This document shows, piece by piece, positions 36,898-43,844 of a stretch of 43,844 bases of DNA. The stretch is from Longimicrobium sp. (GTDB lineage Bacteria > Gemmatimonadota > Gemmatimonadetes > Longimicrobiales > Longimicrobiaceae): NCBI GenBank assembly GCA_036389795.1, contig DASVWD010000230.1:1-43844 (forward strand), written 5' to 3'. The position numbers and the translations under genes were made by a program. The notes beneath the pieces are model-generated. The model did no database searches. It saw only the letters and a program-made list of their open reading frames with translations, and was not told the DNA's origin. The stretch's first letter is position 1; each line of letters begins with the position of its first letter.

Positions 36898-37736
36898 TGC
36901 GCCCGCCCGGCGAGGTCGCGACGGCCCACCTCTTCCCCCGGCTGCACGAGAAGCTCCTGGAGGTGCTGCGCGCCCTGGCGCCAGACGACTGGGAGCGGCC
37001 GACCGCCTGCTCGCTCTGGACGGTGAAGGACGTGGCGGCGCACCTGCTGGACGGCGACCTGCGCCGCATCTCGGTGCAGCGCGACGGCTGGTTCGCCACG
37101 GCGGCGCCGGAGCCGATCCGCTCCCACGGCGAGCTGGTGGCGTTCCTGAACGCGCTAAACGCGGAGTGGGTGGCGGCGGCGCGCCGGATCAGCCCGGCGC
37201 TGCTGACGGAGCTGCTGGGCTTCACCGGGCGCGAGGCGGCGCGGATGTTCGCCGCCGCGGACCCGCGCGGGCCGGCGCTCTTCCCCGTGGCCTGGGCGGG
37301 CGAGGAGCGCTCGGCGATGTGGCTCGACGTGGCGCGCGAGTACACGGAGCGCTGGCTGCACCAGCAGCACGTCCGCGACGCGGTCGGCCGGCCGGGGATC
37401 GAGTCGCGCGAGCTCTACCACCCCGTCCTCGACGCCTTCCTGCGCGCGCTCCCGCACACGTACCGCCACGTCGAGGCGGCGGACGGGACGGCGGTGACGG
37501 TGACGGTGGAGGGCGAGGCGGGGGGCGACTGGACGGCGGTGCGCGAGGGCGGCGCGTGGCGGCTCTACCTGGGCCGCCCGGAGCGTCCGGCGGCGCGGGT
37601 ATCGATGGACGGCGACGCGGCCTGGCGCCTGTTCACGAAGGCCTCGCGCGGGCCCGACCCGAGGCCGCGGGTGAGGATCGACGGCGACGAGGCGCTGGGG
37701 CGGCCGGTGCTCGGGATGGTATCGGTGATGGCGTGA
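36897..37736 (+). CDS. Maleylpyruvate isomerase/DinB-like protein
   Basis: 279 residues, start sharing one base with the apt stop. The N-terminal ~150 residues are a DinB-like four-helix bundle of the maleylpyruvate isomerase N-terminal type: LLEVLRALAPDDWERPTACS, VKDVAAHLLDGDLRRIS with a metal-type His, and later YTERWLHQQHVRDAVGRPG with a His pair. The C-terminal ~90 residues are a small beta domain (TAVTVTVEGEAGGDWTAV, ARVSMDGDAAWRLF). Such proteins are often thiol-dependent metalloenzymes. The specific substrate is unknown. Co-transcribed with apt. Confidence 0.8.
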   Translation: MRPPGEVATAHLFPRLHEKLLEVLRALAPDDWERPTACSLWTVKDVAAHLLDGDLRRISVQRDGWFATAAPEPIRSHGELVAFLNALNAEWVAAARRISPALLTELLGFTGREAARMFAAADPRGPALFPVAWAGEERSAMWLDVAREYTERWLHQQHVRDAVGRPGIESRELYHPVLDAFLRALPHTYRHVEAADGTAVTVTVEGEAGGDWTAVREGGAWRLYLGRPERPAARVSMDGDAAWRLFTKASRGPDPRPRVRIDGDEALGRPVLGMVSVMA

Positions 37737-37787
37737 CGATGAGTGATCCCGATCCGTTCACGAGCGATCATTCGATCAGCACACCGA

Positions 37788-37829
37788 TGTCACCCCCAGG
37801 GGAGCAGTAGCGACCCGAGGGATCTACTC
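37788..37829 (+). repeat. Dispersed repeat family D, copy 2
   Basis: TGTCACCCCCAGGGGAGC then AGTAGCGACCCGAGGGATC and TACTC; matches 23286-23328 at all but a few bases. Confidence 0.75.
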
Positions 37830-37909
37830 GACGGTCCTGGTGGACGGCGAGTCGCGCGGATCCCTGGCGCCACGCCTTCCCGATCGACCGCAGTCCATCC
37901 CGATCGCTC

Positions 37910-38905
37910 TCAATTCCACGGGAGGCCGGAGCGCTCCGACCAGTAGCGCTCCCGCTCCTGCGCGAGGCCGCGGAGGCGATCCGCGGCTTGTTCGTCCCAG
38001 GCGACTTCCAGCGCGCGCAGGTTCGACGCGAGCTGGTCATCGGTCGCGGCGCCGCTCAGGACGACGTCGGCCCACGGCTCGGCGAGGACGGCGGCGAGCG
38101 CGAGCGCGTCCACGCTCGTCTCCAGGCGCGCGGCTTCGCGGCGGAGGATTGCCAGCCGCGGGGCGAAGGCGGGGTCGGCGTTGCGCTCGGTGAGCCGCCC
38201 GTTCGCGAGCGCTTCCTTGACGATGACGCCCAGCCCGGCGGCGTGCGCCTCGGCGAGGGCGGGGCCGGCGGAGGGCTCCAGCAGGTTCCAGGTGGCCTGT
38301 ACGGCGTCGAAGAGGCGCGCCCCCTCCCACTCCACCTCCAGCGCGCGCCGGAGGGTGTCGGCCTGCGCCGCGCCGGTGAGCGAGAGACCGATGCGCACGC
38401 CCCCGGCCCTGAGCCGCGCCAGGCCGGCGATCACCTCGCGGTTCTCCAGCACGCCGCTCTCCCGAGTGGCGGAGTGGATCTGGTAAAGGTCCAGGTGCGG
38501 CCCCAGCAGCGCGCGCGTCTCGCCGAGCTGGCGGGCGAGCACGGCGGCGGAGTGCTCCTTGACCTCGTGCACGGGGGCGTCGGTGCGCCAGCCGGCGGTG
38601 TAGGTGTAGCCCCACTTGGAGCCGACCGTCACCGCCTCCGGCGCGATCCCCCGCGCGCCGAGCCACGAGGCGAGGAACGCCTCGGCGCGGCCGTACGAGC
38701 GCGCGGCGTCGAAGTAGCGCACGCCGGCCGCCCACGCGGCGTCCAGCACGCGGTGGGCGCGCGCCTCCATCTCCTCCACCGAGGTGCGGCCCGCCAGGTC
38801 GCGCGCGTGGCCCAGGTTGATGTACCCGGGCCGGCCCAGCGCCGCGAGCCCCAGCCCCAGGCGCGACACGGCGAGCCCGGTGCGGCCGAGCTGTCGTTGC
38901 TCCAT
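37910..38905 (-). CDS. Aldo/keto reductase
   Basis: 331 residues; GGAGGAGG directly precedes ATG 38905. Family motifs: LGRTGLAVSRLGLGLAALGR, YFDAARSYGRAE with the catalytic Asp and Tyr, VGSKWGY with the catalytic Lys, and LYQIHSA with the catalytic His. NADPH-dependent reduction of aldehydes or ketones in the cytoplasm is expected. The C-terminal SLTGAAQADTLRRALE and VVLSGAATDDQLASNL are like those of the YajO/Tas-type enzymes. Divergent from the CoA-binding protein gene. Confidence 0.94.
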   Translation of the reverse strand: MEQRQLGRTGLAVSRLGLGLAALGRPGYINLGHARDLAGRTSVEEMEARAHRVLDAAWAAGVRYFDAARSYGRAEAFLASWLGARGIAPEAVTVGSKWGYTYTAGWRTDAPVHEVKEHSAAVLARQLGETRALLGPHLDLYQIHSATRESGVLENREVIAGLARLRAGGVRIGLSLTGAAQADTLRRALEVEWEGARLFDAVQATWNLLEPSAGPALAEAHAAGLGVIVKEALANGRLTERNADPAFAPRLAILRREAARLETSVDALALAAVLAEPWADVVLSGAATDDQLASNLRALEVAWDEQAADRLRGLAQERERYWSERSGLPWN

Positions 38906-38966
38906 CCTCCTCCACCCGCTACCATCAGCGGCCCGGAGTCATCCGTTCCCGACCGCCGAGCCGCCG

Positions 38967-39392
38967 ATGAGCACCGTTCCCGATCTCCCCGCTACCATCC
39001 TCCGCGACGCCCGCACCATCGCCGTACTGGGGATGAAGGGCGACGACCAGCCCGAGGCGCCCGCGCACAACGTCCCGGCGTACCTGCAGGCGCAGGGCTA
39101 CCGCGTCGTCCCCGTCAGCCCGAAGCTGGCCGGGCGCGGCTACCCCGGCGCGGTCGCCAGCCTGTCGGAGCTGACGGAGCCGCCCGACGTGGTCGAGGTC
39201 TTCCGCCGCCCCGAGGCGATCGACGGGCACGCCGACGAGCTGCTGGCGTTGAAGCCGAAGTACGTCTGGTTCCAGCTCGGCATCCGCAACGACGCGGTCG
39301 CGCGGCGGCTGGAGGAAGCCGGCATCCGCGTCGTCCAGGACCGCTGCATGTTCCGCGACCACCGCGAATTGCGCGAAGCGGGCGAGCTGTAG
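38967..39392 (+). CDS. CoA-binding domain protein
   Basis: 141 residues. The single Rossmann-like CoA-binding domain is of the YccU type: ILRDARTIAVLGMKGDD, NVPAYLQAQGYRVVPVSPKL, DVVEVFRRPEAIDGHADELL, VWFQLGIRNDAVARRLEEAG and the conserved Cys motif DRCMFRDHRELR. It probably binds CoA or an acyl-CoA; no catalytic activity is established for the family. A double-hairpin terminator cassette follows. Confidence 0.92.
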   Translation: MSTVPDLPATILRDARTIAVLGMKGDDQPEAPAHNVPAYLQAQGYRVVPVSPKLAGRGYPGAVASLSELTEPPDVVEVFRRPEAIDGHADELLALKPKYVWFQLGIRNDAVARRLEEAGIRVVQDRCMFRDHRELREAGEL

Positions 39393-39460
39393 GGCGGCAT
39401 CGCTGCCCTCGCTCGCCGGACTTCGCCCCTCGGCGCCGCAGCTGCGTCTCGCACCGGAGG

Positions 39461-39508
39461 AGCCCGCGCAGGCGGGCTTTTCGCCGTTGTAGCCGCGCCT
39501 TCAGGCGC
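39461..39508 (+). terminator. Double-hairpin terminator cassette (family F, copy 2)
   Basis: AGCCCGC (39461-39467) / GCGGGCT (39472-39478) then TTTT, followed by TCGCCGTTGT and a second hairpin GCGCC-TTCA-GGCGC (39495-39508). Same architecture and linker as 14362-14410. Confidence 0.75.
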
Positions 39509-39552
39509 CCCGGGCCGGCGCCACCCCGAAGCTCCTCACCCCTCCACGCGCG

Positions 39553-40317
39553 TCAGGCGTGCGCCGGCGCGGGCCTGCCGCCGGTGCGCAGGTACTCGGC
39601 GAAGTCGTCCGGCAGCGCGCTCCGGCGGATGGCGTCCATCGCCCGCTCCACGTCGTACTCCACCCGGACGAATTCGACGGACGGGTCTCCTTCCCCGACG
39701 GCCAGCAGCACGTAGCCCGCGCGCCAGTCGCCGTCCTTCGGGCGCCCGACGGAGCCGGCGTTCACGAAGTGGATGCCGCCGATCTCGCGGTGCCAGGGGA
39801 CGTGCGTGTGGCCGAAGCAGACCACGTCGCCGGGGCGCGCGCCCGCCTGTTCGGCCATCTTCAGGCAGAAGTCGTCGGGCCGGTCCGCCGTCCAGTAGAC
39901 GGTGTTGAGCGCCGGGCTGCCGTGCACCAGGACCACCCGCGGCCCCGGCGCGTGCCCGCCGAGCGGCCGCAGGTCGACGCGGAAGGGGAGCGCGCTCAGG
40001 AAGCGCTTCGTCCCGGGCGTGACGTGCTCGCGCGTCCACGTGTACGACAGGTGCGAGAGCGCCTCCTGCCGCGGGTCCTCGTACCGGCAGCCGCAGTGCC
40101 TGTAGTCCGCCGCCACGGTCGAGTCGTAGTTCCCCGCCACCCCGCCGATGCCGCGCTCGCGCAGCAGCTCCACCACCTCGTTCGGCCACGGCGCGTAGCC
40201 CACCAGGTCGCCCAGGTGCCACACCGAGTCCACGCCCGGCCGCGCGTCGACGTCCGCCAGGACCGCCTCCAGCGCCGGCAGGTTCGCGTGGATGTCGGAG
40301 ATCAGCGCGTATCGCAT
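39553..40317 (-). CDS. Metallophosphoesterase (YfcE/MJ0936-like)
   Basis: 254 residues. Calcineurin-like metal-site motifs: [20 protein letters not shown] (D-x-H), [27 protein letters not shown] (GN-D, as GNHD relative), VVLVHGSP and [11 protein letters not shown]. It is a soluble two-metal phosphodiesterase; substrates in this group include cyclic and linear phosphodiesters. Start ATG 40317. Gap on its upstream side contains an inverted repeat. Confidence 0.93.
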   Translation of the reverse strand: MRYALISDIHANLPALEAVLADVDARPGVDSVWHLGDLVGYAPWPNEVVELLRERGIGGVAGNYDSTVAADYRHCGCRYEDPRQEALSHLSYTWTREHVTPGTKRFLSALPFRVDLRPLGGHAPGPRVVLVHGSPALNTVYWTADRPDDFCLKMAEQAGARPGDVVCFGHTHVPWHREIGGIHFVNAGSVGRPKDGDWRAGYVLLAVGEGDPSVEFVRVEYDVERAMDAIRRSALPDDFAEYLRTGGRPAPAHA

Positions 40318-40333
40318 CGCGTCCTCGAGCGCT

Positions 40334-40409
40334 CACACGGAGGAAACGGAGTCAACGGAGGACAAACGAAGGGGTTCCTCCGTTGCCTCCGTTGACTCGT
40401 GTGAGACAT
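40334..40409. repeat. Large imperfect hairpin between metallophosphoesterase and arsM genes
   Basis: TCACACGGAGGAAACGGAG and CAACGGAGGA on the left are mirrored by CCTCCGTTGCCTCCGTTGAC and TCGTGTGA on the right, with a 14-nt loop. It lies in the gap between two minus-strand genes and may end arsM transcription. Confidence 0.7.
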
Positions 40410-40425
40410 GCGGTTTGGATCTGGA

Positions 40426-41358
40426 TCACGCTTCCAGCGGCTTCCGCGCGCGGACGAAGGCGCTCATGAAGCGGCCGTCCACCTGCGGCGCGACCGCCTC
40501 CACGTCGATCCCCGCCTCGGCCAGGAAGGCGCGGGCGTCCTCGACACGGTACACGCGCGTGGGCTCGATGTCGACGTCCACGAAGCCGTTCTCCTCCAGC
40601 AGCCGCCGGAACTCGCCCTCCTCCAGCGCGCCGGCCACGCACCCCACCCACAGCTCCACGCTGCGCTTCACCTCGGGCGGCACCGGGCCGCGCACCACCA
40701 CGTCGGAGACGGCGAAGCGGCCGCCCGGCTTCAGCACGCGGAACGCCTCGGCCAGCACGCGGCGCTTGTCGGCCGAGAGGTTGATCACGCAGTTGGAGAT
40801 GATCACGTCCACCGAGGCGTCGGGGAGCGGCACCTCCTCGATGTGCCCCTGGAGGAACTCCGCGTTCGCCACCCCCGCCTCGGCCTGGTTGCGCCGCGCC
40901 AGCTCCAGCATCTCGTCGGTCATGTCGAGCCCGTACGCCTTCCCCGTGGGCCCCACCCGCCGCGCCGAGAGGAGCACGTCGATCCCGCCGCCCGAGCCCA
41001 GGTCCAGCACCGTCTCGCCCTCGCGCAGCTCCGCCAGCGCCGTGGGGTTGCCGCACCCCAGCGAGGCGAGCACCGCCTGCTCGGGGAGCCCGGTCGTCTC
41101 CGCGGCGTCGTACAGGTTGGAGGTGATCGGGTCGGCGCACCCGCACCCGGCCGCCGCGCCGCAGCAGGAGCTGCCGCCGCCCGCCGCCGCGCGCAGCGCC
41201 GCCCGGCCGTACTTCTCGCGCACCGTGGCGCGGATCGCCTCGGCGCCCTCCGGCGTGGGCGCGTCCAGCACCGCCGCCGCGGCGCCGCTGGTGGTCGATG
41301 CAGCCGCGCCGCCGCAGCAGGAGGTATCGCAGCAGCCGGCGTTCTCGGTCGTGCTCAT
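40426..41358 (-). CDS. arsM: Arsenite S-adenosylmethionine methyltransferase ArsM
   Basis: 310 residues. SAM motif I is [20 protein letters not shown]. The three cysteines needed for As(III) binding are apparent in [18 protein letters not shown] and VGCVAGALE. The N-terminus is Cys-rich ([10 protein letters not shown] and [12 protein letters not shown]), likely extra metalloid binding. It methylates arsenite to less toxic or volatile species. A perfect 22-bp palindromic ArsR operator lies 18 bases upstream of the start, and the arsR gene lies just beyond. Confidence 0.95.
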   Translation of the reverse strand: MSTTENAGCCDTSCCGGAAASTTSGAAAAVLDAPTPEGAEAIRATVREKYGRAALRAAAGGGSSCCGAAAGCGCADPITSNLYDAAETTGLPEQAVLASLGCGNPTALAELREGETVLDLGSGGGIDVLLSARRVGPTGKAYGLDMTDEMLELARRNQAEAGVANAEFLQGHIEEVPLPDASVDVIISNCVINLSADKRRVLAEAFRVLKPGGRFAVSDVVVRGPVPPEVKRSVELWVGCVAGALEEGEFRRLLEENGFVDVDIEPTRVYRVEDARAFLAEAGIDVEAVAPQVDGRFMSAFVRARKPLEA

Positions 41359-41375
41359 CTCGGGCCTCCGAATCT

Positions 41376-41397
41376 CGCATCAAGAATTCTTGATGCG
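41376..41397. promoter_or_regulatory. ArsR operator upstream of arsM
   Basis: Perfect 22-bp palindrome, core ATCAAGAATTCTTGAT, in the 58-base gap between arsR and arsM. Fits the ATCAA-N6-TTGAT type of ArsR-family operators. Confidence 0.85.
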
Positions 41398-41401
41398 TTG
41401 G

Positions 41402-41437
41402 GGAAAAAGAAAAGGCTCACGCGCAGCAGCGCGAGCC
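41402..41437 (-). terminator. Terminator between arsR and arsM
   Basis: Minus strand: GGCTC-GCGC / GCGC-GAGCC stem (2-nt bulge) overlapping the last arsR codons, then TTTTCTTTTT. Implies arsM is also transcribed from its own operator-controlled promoter. Confidence 0.7.
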
Positions 41438-41740
41438 CACCGCCGACTCCGCGTCGAGCCGCAGCTCGCCCGCGAAGTCCTCGACCTCCGCGATCGCCTC
41501 CGGGTCCAGCGCATAGTACACCCAGCGTCCCTCGCGGCGGTCGACCACCAGCCCGGCCTCCTTCAGCGTCTTCAGGTGGAACGAGAGGAGCGACTGCCCC
41601 GCCTCAATCACCCCCGTGAGCTCGCAGACGCACCGCTCCCCCGAGCGCAGCAGCTCGACGATGCGCAGCCGCTTCTCGTCGGAGAGCGCGTGGAACAGCT
41701 TCGCCATGCGGCCCGTCGCTGCGGGAGTCCGGGTAGCCAT
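41417..41740 (-). CDS. arsR: ArsR-family arsenic-responsive repressor
   Basis: 107 residues from ATG 41740 (an alternative ATG is at 41707). The winged-helix core runs from [29 protein letters not shown] carries the CxC metalloid-binding pair at the start of the recognition helix region, [18 protein letters not shown] is the DNA-reading helix and [10 protein letters not shown] the wing. The C-terminus has a further CC. It represses by binding palindromic ATCAA/TTGAT sites; one overlaps its own promoter and one precedes arsM. With this promoter the mRNA would start close to the ATG, so translation may be leaderless. Confidence 0.94.
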   Translation of the reverse strand: MATRTPAATGRMAKLFHALSDEKRLRIVELLRSGERCVCELTGVIEAGQSLLSFHLKTLKEAGLVVDRREGRWVYYALDPEAIAEVEDFAGELRLDAESAVGSRCCA

Positions 41741-41746
41741 GGCGGA

Positions 41747-41776
41747 ACGATACATCAATGGAAGTTGATCTGTCAA
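41747..41776 (-). promoter_or_regulatory. arsR promoter with embedded ArsR operator
   Basis: Minus strand: TTGACA (41771-41776), 18-bp spacer, TATCGT (41747-41752). The spacer is filled by ATCAACTTCCATTGAT (41754-41769), an ATCAA-N6-TTGAT operator, so bound ArsR would block polymerase. Confidence 0.85.
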
Positions 41777-41907
41777 GCCCGGCGGCGCGCGGTGCTCCAG
41801 GCGGACCGGGCGCGCCGGGAAACGGATGGCATAATCCTGGCTTTACGGACCGCGGTGGATTAAGTTGGGTCCGGGCTGGTAACTTCCTGCGCAACAGGGG
41901 GATGCGA

Positions 41908-42537
41908 ATGAAGCAGAGATGGTGCGCGGCAGGGGCGCTGGGGCTCGGCCTGGCGGCGGGGCCGCTGGGCGCGCAGCAGGCGCGGCCGCCGCTGGAGCGC
42001 GGCCTGATCGTGAGCACGCTGGAGGCCGCCGTCGAGCAGCCGGCGCCGCGGCTGGAGAACTTCGCCATCACCGTCGACCTGTCCGACCGCATGCTGTACG
42101 TGACGAACGGCGACGAGGTGGTGCGGAGCTGGCCGGTGTCGGTGGGGCTGGAGTCGTATCCGACCCCCACCGGCGAGTTCCGCATCCGGCACCTGATCTG
42201 GAACCCCAGCTGGCGGCCGCCGCCCTCGGACTGGGCGCGCGACAAGGAGCCCGAGGCGCCCGGCTCGCCGGGGAACCCGATGGGGCGGGTGAAGATCTTC
42301 TTCCGCGAGCCCGACTACTACATCCACGGCACCGGCCTGGCCGGGTCGCTGGGGTACGCCCGCTCGCACGGGTGCATCCGCATGCGCAACGTCGACGCGG
42401 TGGAGCTGGCGCGCTGGATCATGGTCAACGGCGGCGCGGACCGCTCGCAGGAGTGGTACCAGGAGACGATCGAGAAGAAGGAGACCTCCCGGGACGTGAC
42501 GCTGTCGAAGCCGGTGAAGGTGCGGATCCGGCGGTAG
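41908..42537 (+). CDS. L,D-transpeptidase (YkuD family)
   Basis: 209 residues from ATG 41908 (ATG 41902 also possible; GGGGG lies just before). Signal peptide about 1-24 ending LGAQQ. The YkuD domain contains NFAITVDLSDRMLYVTNGDE and the catalytic block YIHGTGLAGSLGYARSHGCI followed by RMRN, with catalytic Cys in SHGCIRM. It makes 3-3 peptidoglycan crosslinks or attaches lipoproteins in the periplasm. Confidence 0.94.
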   Translation: MKQRWCAAGALGLGLAAGPLGAQQARPPLERGLIVSTLEAAVEQPAPRLENFAITVDLSDRMLYVTNGDEVVRSWPVSVGLESYPTPTGEFRIRHLIWNPSWRPPPSDWARDKEPEAPGSPGNPMGRVKIFFREPDYYIHGTGLAGSLGYARSHGCIRMRNVDAVELARWIMVNGGADRSQEWYQETIEKKETSRDVTLSKPVKVRIRR

Positions 42538-42539
42538 AT

Positions 42540-42635
42540 TCGAAGTGCGAAGTGCGAAGTGCGAAGTGTGTGAGTGGCGGCGCCGCGGGCGATCCCCTAC
42601 TTTCGCACTCTCGCGCTTTCGTACGTTCGCACCCG
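42540..42635. repeat. Sense and antisense 8-nt repeats filling the gap between two genes
   Basis: After the L,D-transpeptidase stop comes TTCGAAGTGCGAAGTGCGAA repeated to 42575. Just before the next start comes TTTCGCACTCTCGCGCTTTC and GTACGTTCGCAC. The two sets are opposite in orientation, giving a long imperfect hairpin. Confidence 0.8.
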
Positions 42636-42645
42636 CCGTCCAGCC

Positions 42646-42954
42646 GTGTACCTGATCCAGATCCTGCTCCCGGTCCGCGACAACCAGGGAAGGCCCTTCC
42701 CCCGCTCCGACCTCGACGCCGTGCGGAAGGAGCTGACCGAGCGCTTCGGCGGCGCGACGGCGTTCCTGCGCGCGCCCGCGGCGGGGCTGTGGAAGGACGA
42801 GGAGGGCGACGTCGCGCGCGACGACGTGGTGGTGGTGGAGGCGATGGCGCCGCACCTGGAGCGCGAGTGGTGGCGCCTCTACCGCGAGGAGCTGGAGCGC
42901 CGCTTCCGCCAGGAGGAGATCGTCATCCGCGCCATGCACTGCGGCCTGCTGTAG
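42646..42954 (+). CDS. Small conserved protein of unknown function
   Basis: 102 residues from GTG 42646. It starts VYLIQILLPVRDNQGRPFPR and continues with a regular alpha/beta pattern: LDAVRKELTERFGGATAFLR, AGLWKDEEGDV, VVVVEAMAPHLEREWWRLY, and EIVIRAMHCGLL at the end. The size and ferredoxin-like strand order suggest a small dimeric alpha/beta-barrel-type fold (similar proteins are annotated only as hypothetical). No active-site motif. Confidence 0.78.
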   Translation: MYLIQILLPVRDNQGRPFPRSDLDAVRKELTERFGGATAFLRAPAAGLWKDEEGDVARDDVVVVEAMAPHLEREWWRLYREELERRFRQEEIVIRAMHCGLL

Positions 42955-42986
42955 CGGGCTCGAACCCCGCGGCGCGACGAAAAGAA

Positions 42987-43017
42987 GAGGGGCGCCCCCG
43001 CATTGGGGGCGCCCCTC
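42987..43017 (-). terminator. Terminator of the cold-shock gene
   Basis: 13-bp perfect stem GAGGGGCGCCCCC (42987-42999) / GGGGGCGCCCCTC (43005-43017), 5-nt loop. On the minus strand it is followed by TTCTTTTCG, so it ends the cold-shock transcript and also faces the convergent 42646 gene. Confidence 0.85.
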
Positions 43018-43038
43018 TCGGCGGTCGGTGGCTCGGGC

Positions 43039-43248
43039 TCAGCCCAGGCGGACGACGTTCTCGGCCGCGGGGCCCTTGGTCCCCTGGACGATGTCGAACT
43101 CCACGCGGTCACCCTCGTTGAGCGAGCGGAAGCCCTGGGACTGGATGGCGCTGTGATGGACGAAGCAGTCCTTCTGGCCGTCCTCGGGCGTGATGAAGCC
43201 GTAGCCCTTCTCCGAGTTGAACCACTTGACCGTGCCGGTGGTACGCAT
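43039..43248 (-). CDS. Cold-shock domain protein (CspA-like)
   Basis: 69 residues; GGGAG precedes ATG 43248. RNA-binding motifs RNP1 (KGYGFI) and RNP2 (DCFVHHS) sit in the usual order: [53 protein letters not shown]. It acts as an RNA chaperone or antiterminator. The gene is encoded beside rpsU. Confidence 0.96.
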   Translation of the reverse strand: MRTTGTVKWFNSEKGYGFITPEDGQKDCFVHHSAIQSQGFRSLNEGDRVEFDIVQGTKGPAAENVVRLG

Positions 43249-43340
43249 TGCGGTACTCCCTGTGGGGTGCTGAAACGTTGCTGTCGGGGTCCGGATACGC
43301 CGTACCAGCCGACCTGACTCCGCCGAGTTCCCGGCCGCGC

Positions 43341-43544
43341 TCAGTCGCGGCGGCGGGCGTTGCGGCGGTCCTTCGCGCGGCGACGCTGCGCAGCCTTCGA
43401 CTTGGCCTTACGCGCCTCGCTGGGCTTCTCGTAGAACCGCTTGCGGCGCATGTCCTTGAACAGGCCGGAGCGGATCATCCTGCGACGGAACTGCTTGAGC
43501 GCCCAGTCCAGACGATCGTTCTCACCAAGCTGAATCTCGACCAC
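43341..43544 (-). CDS. rpsU: 30S ribosomal protein S21
   Basis: 67 residues from GTG 43544 with GGAGG upstream. Typical S21: [40 protein letters not shown], and a Lys/Arg-rich C-terminal tail. S21 sits on the 30S platform near the anti-Shine-Dalgarno. The 5' leader contains a promoter and an intrinsic terminator, so expression is probably controlled by attenuation. Confidence 0.97.
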   Translation of the reverse strand: MVEIQLGENDRLDWALKQFRRRMIRSGLFKDMRRKRFYEKPSEARKAKSKAAQRRRAKDRRNARRRD

Positions 43545-43571
43545 GCAATCCTCCAGTGCCGGTTTCGAGGG

Positions 43572-43604
43572 GAAGAAAAAGGGACCCCGACCTGCCCGGG
43601 TCCC
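43572..43604 (-). terminator. Attenuator-like terminator in the rpsU leader
   Basis: Minus strand: GGGACCC (43598-43604) / GGGTCCC (43581-43587) with a 10-nt loop, then TTTTTCTTC. It lies between the rpsU promoter and the rpsU start, only 28 bases before the GTG. Confidence 0.8.
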
Positions 43605-43652
43605 CTCTCAGTCTTGAGCAAGACCGCTTGAGGCGGGTTTCTCGGAAACCAC

Positions 43653-43681
43653 AAAATAAACGCACTCCGCGCAACCGTCAA
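43653..43681 (-). promoter_or_regulatory. rpsU: rpsU promoter
   Basis: Minus strand: TTGACG (43676-43681), 17-bp spacer, TATTTT (43653-43658). The leader between this promoter and the gene contains small hairpins (GGTTTC-CGA-GAAACC; TCTTG-CT-CAAGA) before the terminator. Confidence 0.75.
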
Positions 43682-43723
43682 CCCCGAACGGCCAGTGCCC
43701 AGGATCAAGTGCCCAGTGCCCAG

Positions 43724-43844
43724 GAGTGCGAGAGTGCGAGAGTGCGAGAGTGCGAGAGTGCGAGAGTGCGAGAGTGCGAGAGTGCGAGAGTGCGAGAGTG
43801 CGAGAGTGCGAGAGTGCGAGAGTGCGAGAGTGCGAGAGTGCGAG
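43724..43844 (+). repeat. 8-bp tandem repeat running to the window end
   Basis: GAGTGCGA repeated about 15 times without variation, from 43724 to the last base. It is a homogeneous expansion of the unit found as a few copies after several stop codons elsewhere. The array is open at the right edge. Confidence 0.97.

Noticed and set aside
37743-37946. Short open frames in the gap 37737-37909
   Set aside because: They run through a dispersed repeat copy, have no ribosome site, and show no protein-like pattern.
41774-41776. TTG 41776 as start of arsR
   Set aside because: It is the first codon of the TTGACA -35 box, so it would lie outside the transcript.
43724-43844. CRISPR array
   Set aside because: Period is 8 bp with no spacers and there are no cas genes.
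1-43844. tRNA, rRNA or riboswitch genes
   Set aside because: No cloverleaf with conserved TTCGA-type arm, no rRNA segments and no known riboswitch core was noticed by eye; a covariance scan would be needed to be sure.

Overview
The window is a very GC-rich chromosomal segment from a Gram-negative bacterium. The outer-membrane TonB receptor with an N-terminal carboxypeptidase-regulatory domain, the lipoprotein, the GC-extreme codon use and the dense families of short intergenic repeats resemble Gemmatimonadota (Longimicrobium-like). That placement is inference; there is no rRNA gene to confirm it. No tRNA, rRNA, CRISPR array, transposase or phage gene was seen. The right end runs into an 8-bp tandem repeat, which probably ended the assembly.

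Layout. 1-3.8 kb: an unknown protein (minus), then a GC-poor DUF5677 gene abutting an RtcB RNA ligase. 3.9-5.7 kb: an ECF sigma factor behind two small membrane proteins (one of only 36 residues), and a lipoprotein. 5.9-10.8 kb: an exported HExxH protein, a TonB-dependent receptor, an ECF sigma factor and its zinc-motif anti-sigma factor. 11.2-17.1 kb: an RNA-repair locus, hen1 - HEAT-repeat gene - pnkp. 17.1-19.0 kb: small-domain genes (DUF2442-like/HTH, DUF4160, DUF2188) and a decayed SEC-C gene. 19.2-23.2 kb: a phosphoribulokinase-like kinase with a leader ORF, a zinc-ribbon protein, a PhyH-family dioxygenase and small membrane proteins. 23.4-29.6 kb: LMW phosphatase + fructosamine kinase, a cardiolipin-synthase-like protein, a LysM transglycosylase and a metalloenzyme. 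29.6-32.5 kb: a tandem ~1.2 kb duplication carrying a two-gene module (small protein + HEAT protein) and a HAD phosphatase whose 5' end was also duplicated. 32.7-43.5 kb: saccharopine-dehydrogenase-like protein, a pair of small paralogues, apaG, mreB, apt, a DinB/maleylpyruvate-isomerase-like protein, aldo/keto reductase, CoA-binding protein, metallophosphoesterase, arsM-arsR, L,D-transpeptidase, a small conserved protein, a cold-shock protein and rpsU with an attenuator-like leader.

How the genes work together. RtcB and Hen1/Pnkp are separate RNA-repair chemistries within 15 kb. The LMW phosphatase and fructosamine kinase overlap by one base and fit a protein-deglycation pair. arsR-arsM is a classic ArsR-controlled arsenic methylation unit with two visible operators. 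The TonB receptor, sigma and anti-sigma genes form one apparent operon.

Non-coding structure is unusually rich. Several dispersed repeat families sit in the gaps. One 8-nt-period family (AGTGC/AGTCC) begins within a few bases of many stop codons. A recurrent promoter shape, TTGnnn-N17-TATCTT, precedes many genes.
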